Below are positions 6,482-14,479 of a stretch of DNA of 17,959 nt, piece by piece. Position 1 is the stretch's first letter; every line of letters starts with the position of its first letter. Source of the stretch: Erythrobacter sp. CCH5-A1 (lineage in GTDB: Bacteria > Pseudomonadota > Alphaproteobacteria > Sphingomonadales > Sphingomonadaceae); contig NZ_LSKQ01000313.1 in assembly GCF_001557115.1 (NCBI RefSeq), forward strand, positions 1 through 17,959. Reading direction: 5' to 3'. A program made the position numbers and the translations under genes. Below the pieces are notes generated by a model, which saw only the letters and a program-made list of their open reading frames with translations, made no database searches and was not told where the DNA came from.

Positions 6482-8809
6482 TCAGAAGTTGACCTGAGCC
6501 GTCACGAACACCCGGCGCGGATCGCCGTAGAAGCCGGTCAGCGTGCCCTCGCGCCCGAGGGTGGGCACGAAGGGCGCGCCGCCCACGCCGCCCGCCACGA
6601 AGTTATAGCCGGCAACGATGTATTCCTTGTCGAACAGGTTCTTGCCGTGGACCCCGAGGCTGTAGCGCCCGTCGTCCGAGGTGTAGACGATGCTCGCATC
6701 GACCAGCACGAAGCCGTCCTGGTCGAGGAAGGGGTTGGGCACCTCGAACTGGCTCGCATCGGACCGCAGCGAAGCCTGGCCGATGAAGTCGACGATCCCG
6801 CCCGCCATCGGCAGGCCCAGATCGAAGCCCATGTGCGCGGTGATGTCGGGCGTGTTCTGGAACACGCGCTGGCTCGCCACGTCGCGGCCGAAATTGTCGA
6901 TGAAGGTGTTGAACTTGGCATCGATGATGCCGAGCGACCAGTTCACCGTGAAGCGGCTGCCGTCACCCGCAAAGTCGCGGCCCACCAGCGCATTGCCTTC
7001 GAATTCGACCCCGTTGACGTCGGCATCGGCGGCGTTGGAGGTGATGCCGATGAAGCTCTCGTTCACCCCGTCGCCATTGGCGTCGAAGCCGACCGAGCCG
7101 GGGATCTGGACGTCCTTGTATTGTCCGAGGAAGCCGGCGAGGCTGATGTTGACGCGGTTGTCGAGCAGCGAGGCCTTCCAGCCGAGCTCGAAGCTGTCGA
7201 CCGTTTCGGGGTCGAAGGCCATGAAGTCGTAGACCTCGGCCGGCGTGCAGGCCCCGCCGCGCGCGTTGCGGCACGCGGTGGTCTGGCCGCGCGGATCGAA
7301 GCCGCCGCCCTTGAAGCCCTGCGAATAGGTGAAATAGAGGTTGTGATCGGCATTCGGCTGCCAGCTGATCGAGGCGCGCGGGTTGAAGTCCTCGAAGGTC
7401 GCGCTGCCGGTGAAGTTGCTGGTCACCGCCGCGGCAACCCCGGTGCCGCCGAACAGGTTCGAGAACCCGCCGACGAAGGTCGTGCGCAGGATCCGGCTGT
7501 TGCGCTCGTCATTGGTGTAGCGCCCGCCGACCGAGACGCTGAGCGTGTCGGTGAGATCATAGGTGAAGTCGCCGAAGACCGACCAGGTCTTGGTGTTGAC
7601 GTCGCCCAGCGTCTGGGCGGCCAGACCGTTGACCGTCGTGAACAGCGCCACGTCGAAGGCGGTGAAGGCGTTGGCATCGAGGTAGTAGAAGCCGAGCACA
7701 CCCGAAAGGTTGTCGCTTTCGTAGAGCAGCTGCAGCTCCTCGCTGAACTGGTCGTTCTCGTAGATCGCCGGCACGTCGAGATCGACCGCGGGAAGGCTGT
7801 CGAAATCGATCGGGGTGGTCGACTGGTCCTCGCGGTAGCCGGTGATCGACTTGAAGGTCAGGGTGTCCGACAGCTCGATCGCGATGTTGAGCGCGCCGCC
7901 ATAGGCCTCGACCTCCTGCTCGACGATGTTGAGCCCGGCGCGGGTGTCGAACACGTCGTCGAGCACCGGCGCGCCGCTCAGCAGACTGCGGATGAAGCGG
8001 TGGCCCTGGCGGGCTTCGGAGTTGTCCTTGACGTAATCGCCCGAAAGCCGCGCCTTGACGATGCCGCTCTCGAATTCGATCGTGCCGCGCGCGGCCCAGA
8101 CATCCTTGTTGTAGTTTTCGGTCCCGAGCGTGAGGTTCTGGCCGAAGCCCCCGCGCGAAAGCCGCGCGCCGCTCGCGCCGATCTTGAGGCTGTCGCCGAT
8201 CGGGGTCGAGGCGGTGACGATCAGGTCGGCCTGGTCGTAGGAGCCGTAGGTGCCGCGCACCTTGAGGCTGAGATCGTCGGGCAGGTCGGCGGTGACGTAC
8301 TTGATCGCGCCGCCGATGGTGTTGCGCCCGTAGAGCGTGCCCTGCGGCCCGCGCAGCACTTCGATACGCTCGACATCGTAGACATCGAGCACCGCGGCCT
8401 GCGGGCGGTTGAGGTAGACGTCGTCGACATAGAGCCCCACGCCCGCCTCGAAGCCGGCGACCGGGTCCTGCTGGCCGACGCCGCGGATGAAGGCGGTGAG
8501 CGTGGTGTTGGTGCCGCGGCTCACTTCGAGCGTGAGGTTGGGCACCTGCTGGGCGACCGCGATGATGTCCTGCACGCCCTGCTTGGCCAGCGTTTCGCCC
8601 GAGATCGCGGTGACCGAGAGCGGCACGTCGATGAGCTTCTCCTCGCGGCGGCGGGCGGTGACGTAGATCACGCCTTCTTCCTCGGCGGCGGCATCGGCAG
8701 CCGCAACGGCATCATCGGTGTTGTCCTGCGCCATGGCGGGCGCACCAAAAGTGGCAAGTCCTGCGCAGCCGGCAAGCAACAGCGCACGGGTGCAAAGAAT
8801 GGTCTTCAT
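6482..8809 (-). CDS. TonB-dependent outer-membrane receptor
   Basis: A 775-residue outer-membrane active transporter driven by TonB-ExbBD. A signal peptide (residues 1-27, cleavage after APAMA) is followed by an acidic linker and a TonB-box-like GVIYVTARRR. The plug domain includes PLSVTAISGETL and LRGPQGTLYGRNTIGGAI. The rest is a 22-strand-type beta barrel ending in VFVTAQVNF with terminal phenylalanine, the usual assembly signal. The plug style (EEKLIDVPLSVTAIS) is that of the broad sphingomonad receptor group, so the substrate cannot be read from sequence. An adjacent PiuC-type hydroxylase would fit a ferric-siderophore role, but plant or aromatic compounds remain possible. The start ATG at 8809 is preceded by GGAGAGG. 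An upstream in-frame start at 8875 would place residues before the signal peptide and is rejected. Confidence 0.95.
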   Translation of the reverse strand: MKTILCTRALLLAGCAGLATFGAPAMAQDNTDDAVAAADAAAEEEGVIYVTARRREEKLIDVPLSVTAISGETLAKQGVQDIIAVAQQVPNLTLEVSRGTNTTLTAFIRGVGQQDPVAGFEAGVGLYVDDVYLNRPQAAVLDVYDVERIEVLRGPQGTLYGRNTIGGAIKYVTADLPDDLSLKVRGTYGSYDQADLIVTASTPIGDSLKIGASGARLSRGGFGQNLTLGTENYNKDVWAARGTIEFESGIVKARLSGDYVKDNSEARQGHRFIRSLLSGAPVLDDVFDTRAGLNIVEQEVEAYGGALNIAIELSDTLTFKSITGYREDQSTTPIDFDSLPAVDLDVPAIYENDQFSEELQLLYESDNLSGVLGFYYLDANAFTAFDVALFTTVNGLAAQTLGDVNTKTWSVFGDFTYDLTDTLSVSVGGRYTNDERNSRILRTTFVGGFSNLFGGTGVAAAVTSNFTGSATFEDFNPRASISWQPNADHNLYFTYSQGFKGGGFDPRGQTTACRNARGGACTPAEVYDFMAFDPETVDSFELGWKASLLDNRVNISLAGFLGQYKDVQIPGSVGFDANGDGVNESFIGITSNAADADVNGVEFEGNALVGRDFAGDGSRFTVNWSLGIIDAKFNTFIDNFGRDVASQRVFQNTPDITAHMGFDLGLPMAGGIVDFIGQASLRSDASQFEVPNPFLDQDGFVLVDASIVYTSDDGRYSLGVHGKNLFDKEYIVAGYNFVAGGVGGAPFVPTLGREGTLTGFYGDPRRVFVTAQVNF

Positions 8810-8846
8810 GATGTGGTTTTCCTCTCCAGGCCCTCTTATGGCGCCA

Positions 8847-8886
8847 TTCGTATTGAAAGTTGAACCACCTTTCAAGTTTAGACTTG
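8847..8886 (-). promoter_or_regulatory. Receptor promoter with overlapping operator-like inverted repeats
   Basis: On the minus strand a -35-like TTGAAA (8875-8870) and a -10-like TACGAA (8852-8847) are separated by exactly 17 bases, about 38-60 bases ahead of the receptor start. The inverted repeat TTGAAAG (8853-8859) / CTTTCAA (8869-8875) has 7-bp arms and a 9-base spacer, so one arm coincides with the -35 box and the other abuts the -10 box. A second palindrome, CAAGT-TTAG-ACTTG (8873-8886), overlaps it. A repressor bound here would block RNA polymerase. The TetR protein encoded next door is the obvious candidate. The boxes and the binding are inferred; the repeats are seen. Confidence 0.55.
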
Positions 8887-8932
8887 TGCAGACCCCTTGC
8901 GCGGCCTACCGAAAGCGCCGAGGGAGAGGCAG

Positions 8933-9577
8933 ATGGGCAACACTCGCGAAGCTGCGGCGACGCTCGCCGGGGATGCGTCGCCTGACGCCAAGACGCCGCG
9001 TACCGAGCGCGGGCGGCGCACCTTGCGCAAGCTGCTCGATGCGGCCGCGGAGGAGTTCGGCGAGAAGGGCTTTCACGAGGCTTCGGTCAGCTCGATCACC
9101 CGCCGCGCCGGCATGGCGCTGGGCAGCTTCTACACCTATTTCGACAGCAAGGACGCGCTGTTCCGCGCGCTCGTCGCCGACATGAGCGAGAAGGTGCGCA
9201 CCTCCGCGCGCTCGGCGCTCAGCGAAGGCATGGGCGCGCTCGAGATCGAACGCGCGGCGCTTGCGGCGTTCCTGCGCTTCGCGGCCGAGCACAAGGAAAT
9301 CTACCGCATCATCGACGAGGCCGAGTTCGTCGATCCGGCCAGCTACCGCGCGCACTACGAGACGATCGCCGCGCGGATCGCCGACCGCCTGCGCGCAGGC
9401 GCGGCGGCAGGCGAATTCCGCGACGGGCTGGGCGAGCTCGAAGCCTGGGCGATGATGGGGATGAACGTCTTCGTCGGCCTGCGCTACGTGGTGTGGGCTG
9501 ACGGCAAGGAGCTTTCGCCCGAAGCGGTTGCGGCGGGCGTCAACCGGCTGCTGGCGGAAGGCCTGCTGCGGCGCTAA
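8933..9577 (+). CDS. TetR/AcrR family transcriptional regulator
   Basis: This is a 214-residue one-component regulator. After a basic N-terminal tail, a TetR DNA-binding domain runs from about residue 28 to 80, with the helix-turn-helix in VSSITRRAGMALGSFYTYF (52-70) and the following DSKDALFRAL. The remainder is helical, as expected for a ligand-binding and dimerisation domain; the ligand cannot be predicted. The ATG at 8933 is chosen because AGGGAGAGG lies just upstream; a TTG at 8897 is possible but less likely. It is divergent from the TonB receptor, with operator-like inverted repeats between them, and the Fe(II)/2OG hydroxylase gene starts 10 bp after its stop, so regulator and hydroxylase probably form one transcript. 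Confidence 0.93.
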   Translation: MGNTREAAATLAGDASPDAKTPRTERGRRTLRKLLDAAAEEFGEKGFHEASVSSITRRAGMALGSFYTYFDSKDALFRALVADMSEKVRTSARSALSEGMGALEIERAALAAFLRFAAEHKEIYRIIDEAEFVDPASYRAHYETIAARIADRLRAGAAAGEFRDGLGELEAWAMMGMNVFVGLRYVVWADGKELSPEAVAAGVNRLLAEGLLRR

Positions 9578-9587
9578 GGCTTGGGCG

Positions 9588-10265
9588 ATGATCCTCGCCG
9601 TCCACGCCATTCCCGAGGCCGATCGCCTTGCCGCTCTCCATGAACGCATCGCGCTGCTCGAATGGCGCGACGGGCGCGAGACCGCAGGCTCGGTCGCGCG
9701 CGAGGTCAAGCGCAACGAGCAGGCGGTGCTGGATTCCACCGCCGGCCGATCCCTGACCGACGAGATCTCTCGGATTCTGTGGGACAACTCGGTGATCCGC
9801 GCCGCCGCCCAGCCGCGCCGCCTGTCGCATCTCCTGATCAGCCGGACCGGCGAGGGCGGGGCCTACGGCCAGCATGTCGACAATGCGCTGATGGGCACGG
9901 GCGAGCGGCGGGTGCGGACCGACCTCTCCTTCACGCTCTTTCTCACCCCGCCCGGCGATTATGACGGCGGCGAGCTGGTGATCCACACCGCCGGCGTCAC
10001 CCAGACGGTCAAGGGCGAGACGGGGCTGCTGGTGCTCTACCCCTCGGGCTCGATCCACGAGGTGCGGCCCGTCACGCGCGGCACGCGGATCGTGTGCGTC
10101 GGGTGGATCGAGAGCATGATCGCGGACAACGCCCAGCGCGAGATGCTGTTCGATCTCGAAAACCTGCGCGCCACACTGCGCCCCAAATTGCCCAGCCAGT
10201 CGCCCGAACTGCTGACGCTCGACAAGACCATCGCCAACCTATTGCGGATGTGGGCTCGGCCCTGA
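9588..10265 (+). CDS. PKHD-type Fe(II)/2-oxoglutarate hydroxylase, PiuC/YbiX family
   Basis: This 225-residue oxygenase belongs to the prolyl-4-hydroxylase-like PKHD group whose E. coli and Pseudomonas members (YbiX, PiuC) accompany iron-uptake receptors. The facial triad is visible: H96 and D98 in GQHVDNALM and H157 in SGSIHEV, with R167 as the 2-oxoglutarate-binding arginine in VTRGTR. The double-stranded beta-helix core (DLSFTLFLTPPGDYDGGELVI) is intact and the length matches YbiX. It follows the TetR gene by 10 bp and sits near a TonB receptor, as piuC does beside piuA. The natural substrate of the family is unsettled. Its stop lies inside the 3' end of the convergent membrane-protein gene (27-bp tail overlap). 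Confidence 0.92.
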   Translation: MILAVHAIPEADRLAALHERIALLEWRDGRETAGSVAREVKRNEQAVLDSTAGRSLTDEISRILWDNSVIRAAAQPRRLSHLLISRTGEGGAYGQHVDNALMGTGERRVRTDLSFTLFLTPPGDYDGGELVIHTAGVTQTVKGETGLLVLYPSGSIHEVRPVTRGTRIVCVGWIESMIADNAQREMLFDLENLRATLRPKLPSQSPELLTLDKTIANLLRMWARP

Positions 10266-11009
10266 GGACTTTGGCGCGGTTTGGGGCGCGGGCTTGGGGG
10301 CGCCCGCCTGCTTGCGCTTGACGGTGAAGTACAGGATCAGGCCCACCCCGATGACGCTCGGCCCGGCCCAGATCGCAGGGTTGAACACCTCCTCGGGCAC
10401 GAGCCGGATCAGCCCGACCGAAAGGAAGGCGGTATAGGCCGAAATGCCCATGCCGATGAGGGCGCGGAAATGCTCGCCCACGTGGGTGCCCCGCGGGAAA
10501 TCCTCGGCACGCCAGATGTAGCGCTGCTGGATCAGCATGGCGACGATCCCGATGACAGCGACCAGAATCATCAGCGGATGGCCGACCAGCCAGCCATACC
10601 ACCCGCACCACGCGCCGCTCGCGATCACCGCCGCGATCACCGCCTGATAGCGGGGCGCACGCAAGGCGCGGCGGTCGCGATTGTGCTTCACCACGCCAAG
10701 ACCATAGTCGACGAAGCCGATCGTCAGCACGCCGAGATAGAGCATCATCCACCCGAACAGCCCGTCGAACAGCGCGCGGTCGGTGACTTCGGGGTGGCGG
10801 TGTTCGGGCCCGTAGAGCGACAGGAACGCCATAGCGATGGCCAGCGCCCCCGCTCCCAGAAAGCCGTAGCACGCTGCCCGGCCCCACTTGCGGTGCGCCT
10901 TCGCACCTTTCTTGGTGACGATCGGCCCCCAGAACGCCGTCAGCCCCACCGCGCCGGTGGCGACATGGAGCACGACAAGCGCGTGGAACAGCGTCATGCC
11001 CGCCAGCAT
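10239..11009 (-). CDS. DUF2306-like multi-span membrane protein
   Basis: This 256-residue inner-membrane protein of unknown function resembles DUF2306 proteins: an opening LHVATGAVGLTAFWGPIVTK helix, then a short KGAKAHRKWGRAACY loop (the His-Arg-Gly part is characteristic), and about six to seven further hydrophobic segments. The C-terminus is short and Pro/Lys-rich. The start is ATG at 11009; the ATG four codons on (10997, MTLFHALVV) is equally good and would leave the palindrome at 11009-11025 wholly in the untranslated region. Neither has a strong Shine-Dalgarno. It lies 32 bp downstream of the M14 peptidase stop on the same strand and may be read through from it. The 3' end overlaps the convergent hydroxylase gene. 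Confidence 0.75.
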   Translation of the reverse strand: MLAGMTLFHALVVLHVATGAVGLTAFWGPIVTKKGAKAHRKWGRAACYGFLGAGALAIAMAFLSLYGPEHRHPEVTDRALFDGLFGWMMLYLGVLTIGFVDYGLGVVKHNRDRRALRAPRYQAVIAAVIASGAWCGWYGWLVGHPLMILVAVIGIVAMLIQQRYIWRAEDFPRGTHVGEHFRALIGMGISAYTAFLSVGLIRLVPEEVFNPAIWAGPSVIGVGLILYFTVKRKQAGAPKPAPQTAPKSSGPSPHPQ

Positions 11010-11025
11010 GACACAATCGGTGTCA
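11009..11025 (-). promoter_or_regulatory. Palindrome at the start of the DUF2306-like gene, operator candidate
   Basis: TGACACaatcgGTGTCA is a perfect 6-bp inverted repeat with a 5-base spacer. It ends on the first base of the DUF2306-like start codon, in the 32-bp gap after the M14 peptidase gene. Its size and symmetry suit a dimeric regulator such as a TetR or GntR family protein. A six-base stem could instead be a weak RNA hairpin. No regulator gene is adjacent. Confidence 0.4.
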
Positions 11026-11041
11026 ATCCGCTAGGACAGTA

Positions 11042-13663
11042 TCACCGCACCCGCGAGGGCGCGACCAGCACCGCGTTGGCGATCATCAGGTCGAGCCCTT
11101 CGAGGAAGCCGCGGGTCGCGGGATCGTGAGCGAAGCCGATCACCAGCCCGCGGCCCGTGGGCTGGGCCATGAGGTAGGGCTTGTAGGCCATCTGCCGCCG
11201 GTTCTCGTCCCACACATAGCCGCTGGCGATGAGGTTGCCCGCCGCGGCGAAGCGCACCGCGTTGACGCCCTTGTCGCGCCCCAGCGGCGTGAAGATCTGC
11301 GTCCCCGTCGCCAGCACCACCGCGCCGTCATCGTAACCGGCGGAGAGGAAGTGGTCGGGCTCGCCCACCACGTTGAGCAGCGCGCCCGGCAGCGTGTCGG
11401 GGAGCGCGGCGGGATCCTTGATCGCCTCGCGGTAGGCGGCGTCATTGGCGATTTCGGCGGCCTCGGCGAGCTCGCCCTTGTCGCCCCCGGTCTCGCCCGG
11501 ATCGCGGCCCAGCGCCGCCTCGCGCTTGACCGCGAGCAGGGCATTGTCGCCGCCGCTGAAGGTCTCGAGGCTGTCGCCCACCGCCACCAGCACCCCGCCG
11601 CGCTGGACGAAGGCGCGCAAGTTGCGCTGCCCGCCATCGCCAAGCTGTGCCGCAGGGTTGCCTTCGGGCACCAGCACCACATCGTAATCGCTGAGGTCGG
11701 CGCGGGCGAGGCGGGTTGTGCGGATCGGGGTCACGGGGAGCCCGATGCGCTGTTCGAGCACATAGCGCAGCGCGCCTGCGGAAAGCTGGTCGATCCCGTC
11801 GTCCCACGCCACCGCCACGCGGGGCAGGGTGAGGCGGACGAAATGCTCGCTGCCGAGGTTGGGCCCGCTGTCGACCCAGCCATTGTCGAGCGCGACGGTC
11901 GCCGCGCCGATCTCGCCTGCGAGCGCGGCGAGGCGGGCCATTTTCTCGGGCGTGTTGCTGCCTGCCGGGAAGACCACGGTGCCGCGCGGGAACTGGCGGC
12001 CACCGGCGGCGAAGGCCTTGTCGGTGACGCGGCCCTCGATCCCCTCGCGCAGGGCGAGGGTGACAAGCCGCGCCTGCCCGCTATCGGTCCACGGCACGGC
12101 TATGGCGAAGGCGCCGCTGCCTTCGGCCTTGGGCGCGATCGGTGCTTCGGCTGCCATGGCATCGCCACTGACGGCAGCATTGCACAGTGCCACGTCGACT
12201 CCCGCCATCGGCCCCACCGCCCATGCGGTCACGTCGTAAAGCTCGTGCGGCAGGTCGACCGAGCGGCGGCGCTCCTGTTCGGCCAGGAAATCGGGCGGCA
12301 GCGGCGTGTCGCGGTCGAGCAGGCTGCGGATCAGCCGCGCGGCGGGCTGGGCCTGGGGCACGGCGAGGTAGCCGGCGGGATAGGACTTGCCGCAGACGCT
12401 CGCGCTACCCTCGCGCCGCAGCACGGTGATGCCCTGCGCGGCCAGACGCCGCCCGAGGCGCTCGGCATTCCAGCGCCGCTTGCCGAGGTCGATCACATAG
12501 CTGCCCTTGCCCGCCGCACCGCCAGCATTGCCCGCGCGGTAGGCGGCGAAGTCCGCGAGGAACCTGGCCGCATTGTCGGCCACCGCCTCTGCCGTGGCGA
12601 GGCTGGTCGAGAAGTGGTTGGCGACCCCGTCGGCATAGGTCAGCTCGGTCCCGTCCCGCCGCTTGAACACCAGCCCGCGCGCCGAGCCCTGTTCGTAGGT
12701 GCTGCCGATCGCGCCTTGGTGCGCGTTCCAGGTGTCGCCATAGCCGGGGTAGAACAGGTCATAGACTTCGCGCGTGAAGAACGGCTCGCCGCGCGCGTCG
12801 AAGGCGGCGGCGTTGTAGCGGCCGATCAGCTCGTAGGCGCGGATCTGCGCGGGCGTGAGGTTGGGGCTGAACGGCTGGGCCGCCGGAGTGAAGAAGTAGG
12901 TCTCGTCCCCGCCCATTTCGTGGAGGTCAACCACCACCACCGGGTTCCACTGCCGGATCGCGGCGACCTTGCCGCGGGTCTCGGGCTGGGAGAGGGTGAA
13001 CCAGTCGCGGTTCAGGTCGAACATGTAGTGGTTGACCCGGCCCGAGGGCCAGGGTTCGTCATGCTCGGCCGCCTGCCGGTCGGCATTGGGGGCGATCCCG
13101 GTCGAGGCGAGGAAGTTGTTCACGAAGCGCGCCCGCCCGTCGGGGTTCTGCATCGGGTCGATGACGACGATCGTGCTGGCCATGATCTTGGCCGCCTTCG
13201 CGTCATCCTGCGCGGCGAGCAGGTGGTAGGCTGTCATCAGCGCGGCGTCGGTCGAGGAGATCTCGTTGCCGTGGACACCGTATTGCAGCCAGGTCACCGG
13301 GAGCGCGGTGCCATTCCCCGCGCGCCCGGCGGCAATTGTCGCAAGGTCAGCGCGGATCGCATCGAGCTTCGCCATATTGGCCGGGGCCGAAAGCACCAGA
13401 TAGTAGAGGGGCCGCCCCTCCCAGCTTGTCGCATATTGTACCAGCCGCGTCCGGTCGGGCGCGGCGGCGGCGAGCGTTTTGAGGTAGGCATAGGCCTGAT
13501 CGGGCGAGGTGATCCGCGCGCCCGGGGCATGTCCGACAGTCGCGGTCAGCGTCGGGATGGCGGGATCGAACTGCCCTTCGGCAAAGGACTGCGCCGCAGC
13601 GGGCGAGGCCAGCGCGAACATCGCGAGGAGCATGAGGCTCCAGCCCCGGATCGTGTCACGCAT
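11042..13663 (-). CDS. Secreted M14 family zinc carboxypeptidase with C-terminal GATase1-like domain
   Basis: An 873-residue exported metallopeptidase. A signal peptide (residues 1-24, cleavage after SPAAA) precedes an M14 catalytic domain. Zinc ligands are H131 and E134 in YGVHGNEISS and H248 in VVVDLHEMGGD. N218-R219 (FDLNRDW) is the carboxylate-binding pair, and E324 in GSTYEQGSARG is the likely general base. From about residue 615 a Rossmann-like region with YDVVLVPEGNP and FVQRGGVLVAVGDS looks like the class I glutamine-amidotransferase fold found at the end of this M14 subgroup; no catalytic Cys is seen there, so it is probably structural or binding. It should act in the periplasm or outside, trimming peptides. 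The ATG at 13663 is supported by AGGGACGG and by the signal peptide; an upstream frame of 58 codons is rejected. Confidence 0.93.
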   Translation of the reverse strand: MRDTIRGWSLMLLAMFALASPAAAQSFAEGQFDPAIPTLTATVGHAPGARITSPDQAYAYLKTLAAAAPDRTRLVQYATSWEGRPLYYLVLSAPANMAKLDAIRADLATIAAGRAGNGTALPVTWLQYGVHGNEISSTDAALMTAYHLLAAQDDAKAAKIMASTIVVIDPMQNPDGRARFVNNFLASTGIAPNADRQAAEHDEPWPSGRVNHYMFDLNRDWFTLSQPETRGKVAAIRQWNPVVVVDLHEMGGDETYFFTPAAQPFSPNLTPAQIRAYELIGRYNAAAFDARGEPFFTREVYDLFYPGYGDTWNAHQGAIGSTYEQGSARGLVFKRRDGTELTYADGVANHFSTSLATAEAVADNAARFLADFAAYRAGNAGGAAGKGSYVIDLGKRRWNAERLGRRLAAQGITVLRREGSASVCGKSYPAGYLAVPQAQPAARLIRSLLDRDTPLPPDFLAEQERRRSVDLPHELYDVTAWAVGPMAGVDVALCNAAVSGDAMAAEAPIAPKAEGSGAFAIAVPWTDSGQARLVTLALREGIEGRVTDKAFAAGGRQFPRGTVVFPAGSNTPEKMARLAALAGEIGAATVALDNGWVDSGPNLGSEHFVRLTLPRVAVAWDDGIDQLSAGALRYVLEQRIGLPVTPIRTTRLARADLSDYDVVLVPEGNPAAQLGDGGQRNLRAFVQRGGVLVAVGDSLETFSGGDNALLAVKREAALGRDPGETGGDKGELAEAAEIANDAAYREAIKDPAALPDTLPGALLNVVGEPDHFLSAGYDDGAVVLATGTQIFTPLGRDKGVNAVRFAAAGNLIASGYVWDENRRQMAYKPYLMAQPTGRGLVIGFAHDPATRGFLEGLDLMIANAVLVAPSRVR

Positions 13664-13693
13664 CGTCTGTCCGTCCCTGTTTGGCCGCAAGAA

Positions 13694-13712
13694 GCAAGGT
13701 TGACGGCCTTGC
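13694..13712 (-). promoter_or_regulatory. Inverted repeat upstream of the M14 peptidase gene
   Basis: GCAAGG (13694-13699) and CCTTGC (13707-13712) form a 6-bp inverted repeat with a 7-base spacer about 31 bases ahead of the peptidase start, within the 130-bp gap that must hold its promoter. It could be an operator or leader hairpin. Support is only the symmetry and the position. Confidence 0.25.
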
Positions 13713-13793
13713 CGCGAACAGAGCCGCGCGGTCAAGCAGGGAGGGGCGAATGACGAAGCCGGGCTGCTTCCTGCGGGCCGGCAAAGGACCGCT

Positions 13794-14435
13794 TCAGGAC
13801 GGCTGATCCCCCGGCCGGGCCGCAACGGCGGCGGCATCGGCCAGCATCGCCGCGAAGGGCGCGTCCACCTGGCAATCGATCACGAGATGCACCCGCGCGG
13901 CGCTCCCGTGGTTATCGACACTGTGCGTGTCGGACAGGCGCAGATACCACGCCTCGCCCGGCTGCATATGGACCTGCGAGCCGTTGAGCCAGAAGGCGAC
14001 ATCGGGGTTGGAGGTGACCGGGACATGCAGACGCGCCTGGCCCAACGCAGCGTCGAGATCGTGATCCCTGTGCGGTTTGATCCGCGATCCCGGGTCGAGC
14101 CGCATCAGGCGCACCGACTGGAGCGGGCATGCGAAAGCGCCAAGCACCTCCTGCAGATAGGGCGCGCGCTTGAGCCATGGGGTTTCCTCGAAGGCGCTGG
14201 CCGAGGGATCGGACACCGCCATCATGATCGGATGCGTCGCCCCGGCCTTGCAGCGCAGCGGCAGGATGCTCCAGCCGCCGTCAAAATTCTGGGTGACAAA
14301 ATGAGCGATCCAGTCGGCCTCGGGGATCCGGGCCACTTCGTCCGCCATGCGCGCCGCATCGAAGTCCAGCGGCAGGCGCAGGCGATCGGGCAGATCGGCA
14401 AGCGTCGCGCAGTCGGGGGCGGGGTCAGAGCGCAT
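13794..14435 (-). CDS. Aspartyl/asparaginyl beta-hydroxylase-like Fe(II)/2OG oxygenase
   Basis: This 213-residue protein resembles the AspH domain that hydroxylates Asp or Asn side chains of peptides and proteins. The iron-binding histidines are H122 (IKPHRDHD) and H171 (SDTHSVDNHG); a conserved RLHVPV strand (135-140) and R181 in ARVHLVIDC correspond to the 2-oxoglutarate-binding residues. As in AspH, no third carboxylate ligand is obvious, though D124 is near. No signal peptide or membrane segment is present, so it is cytoplasmic. The start ATG at 14435 has GGAGAA about ten bases upstream. It is divergent from the sulfotransferase-like gene with only 44 bp between the ATGs, suggesting shared control and a common pathway with the sulfotransferase and exporter. 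The substrate is unknown. Confidence 0.87.
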   Translation of the reverse strand: MRSDPAPDCATLADLPDRLRLPLDFDAARMADEVARIPEADWIAHFVTQNFDGGWSILPLRCKAGATHPIMMAVSDPSASAFEETPWLKRAPYLQEVLGAFACPLQSVRLMRLDPGSRIKPHRDHDLDAALGQARLHVPVTSNPDVAFWLNGSQVHMQPGEAWYLRLSDTHSVDNHGSAARVHLVIDCQVDAPFAAMLADAAAVAARPGDQPS

Positions 14436-14458
14436 GATCGGGTGTTGTTCTCCGGCGG

Positions 14459-14476
14459 CCGGTCGGGTTAGACCGG
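14459..14476 (+). promoter_or_regulatory. Palindrome between divergent AspH-like and sulfotransferase genes
   Basis: CCGGTCgggttaGACCGG is a perfect 6-bp inverted repeat with a 6-base spacer, ending three bases before the sulfotransferase ATG. No Shine-Dalgarno is visible there. It may be an operator serving both divergent genes or an RNA hairpin limiting translation of the sulfotransferase. Confidence 0.4.
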
Positions 14477-14479
14477 GCC

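Noticed and set aside
6647..8863. 738-codon plus-strand frame opposite the TonB receptor
   Set aside because: Antisense to a complete receptor with signal peptide, plug and barrel end; the product resembles no protein and is typical of GC-rich mirror frames.
11126..13753. 875-codon plus-strand frame opposite the M14 peptidase
   Set aside because: Mirror frame of a well-supported peptidase gene with all catalytic residues.
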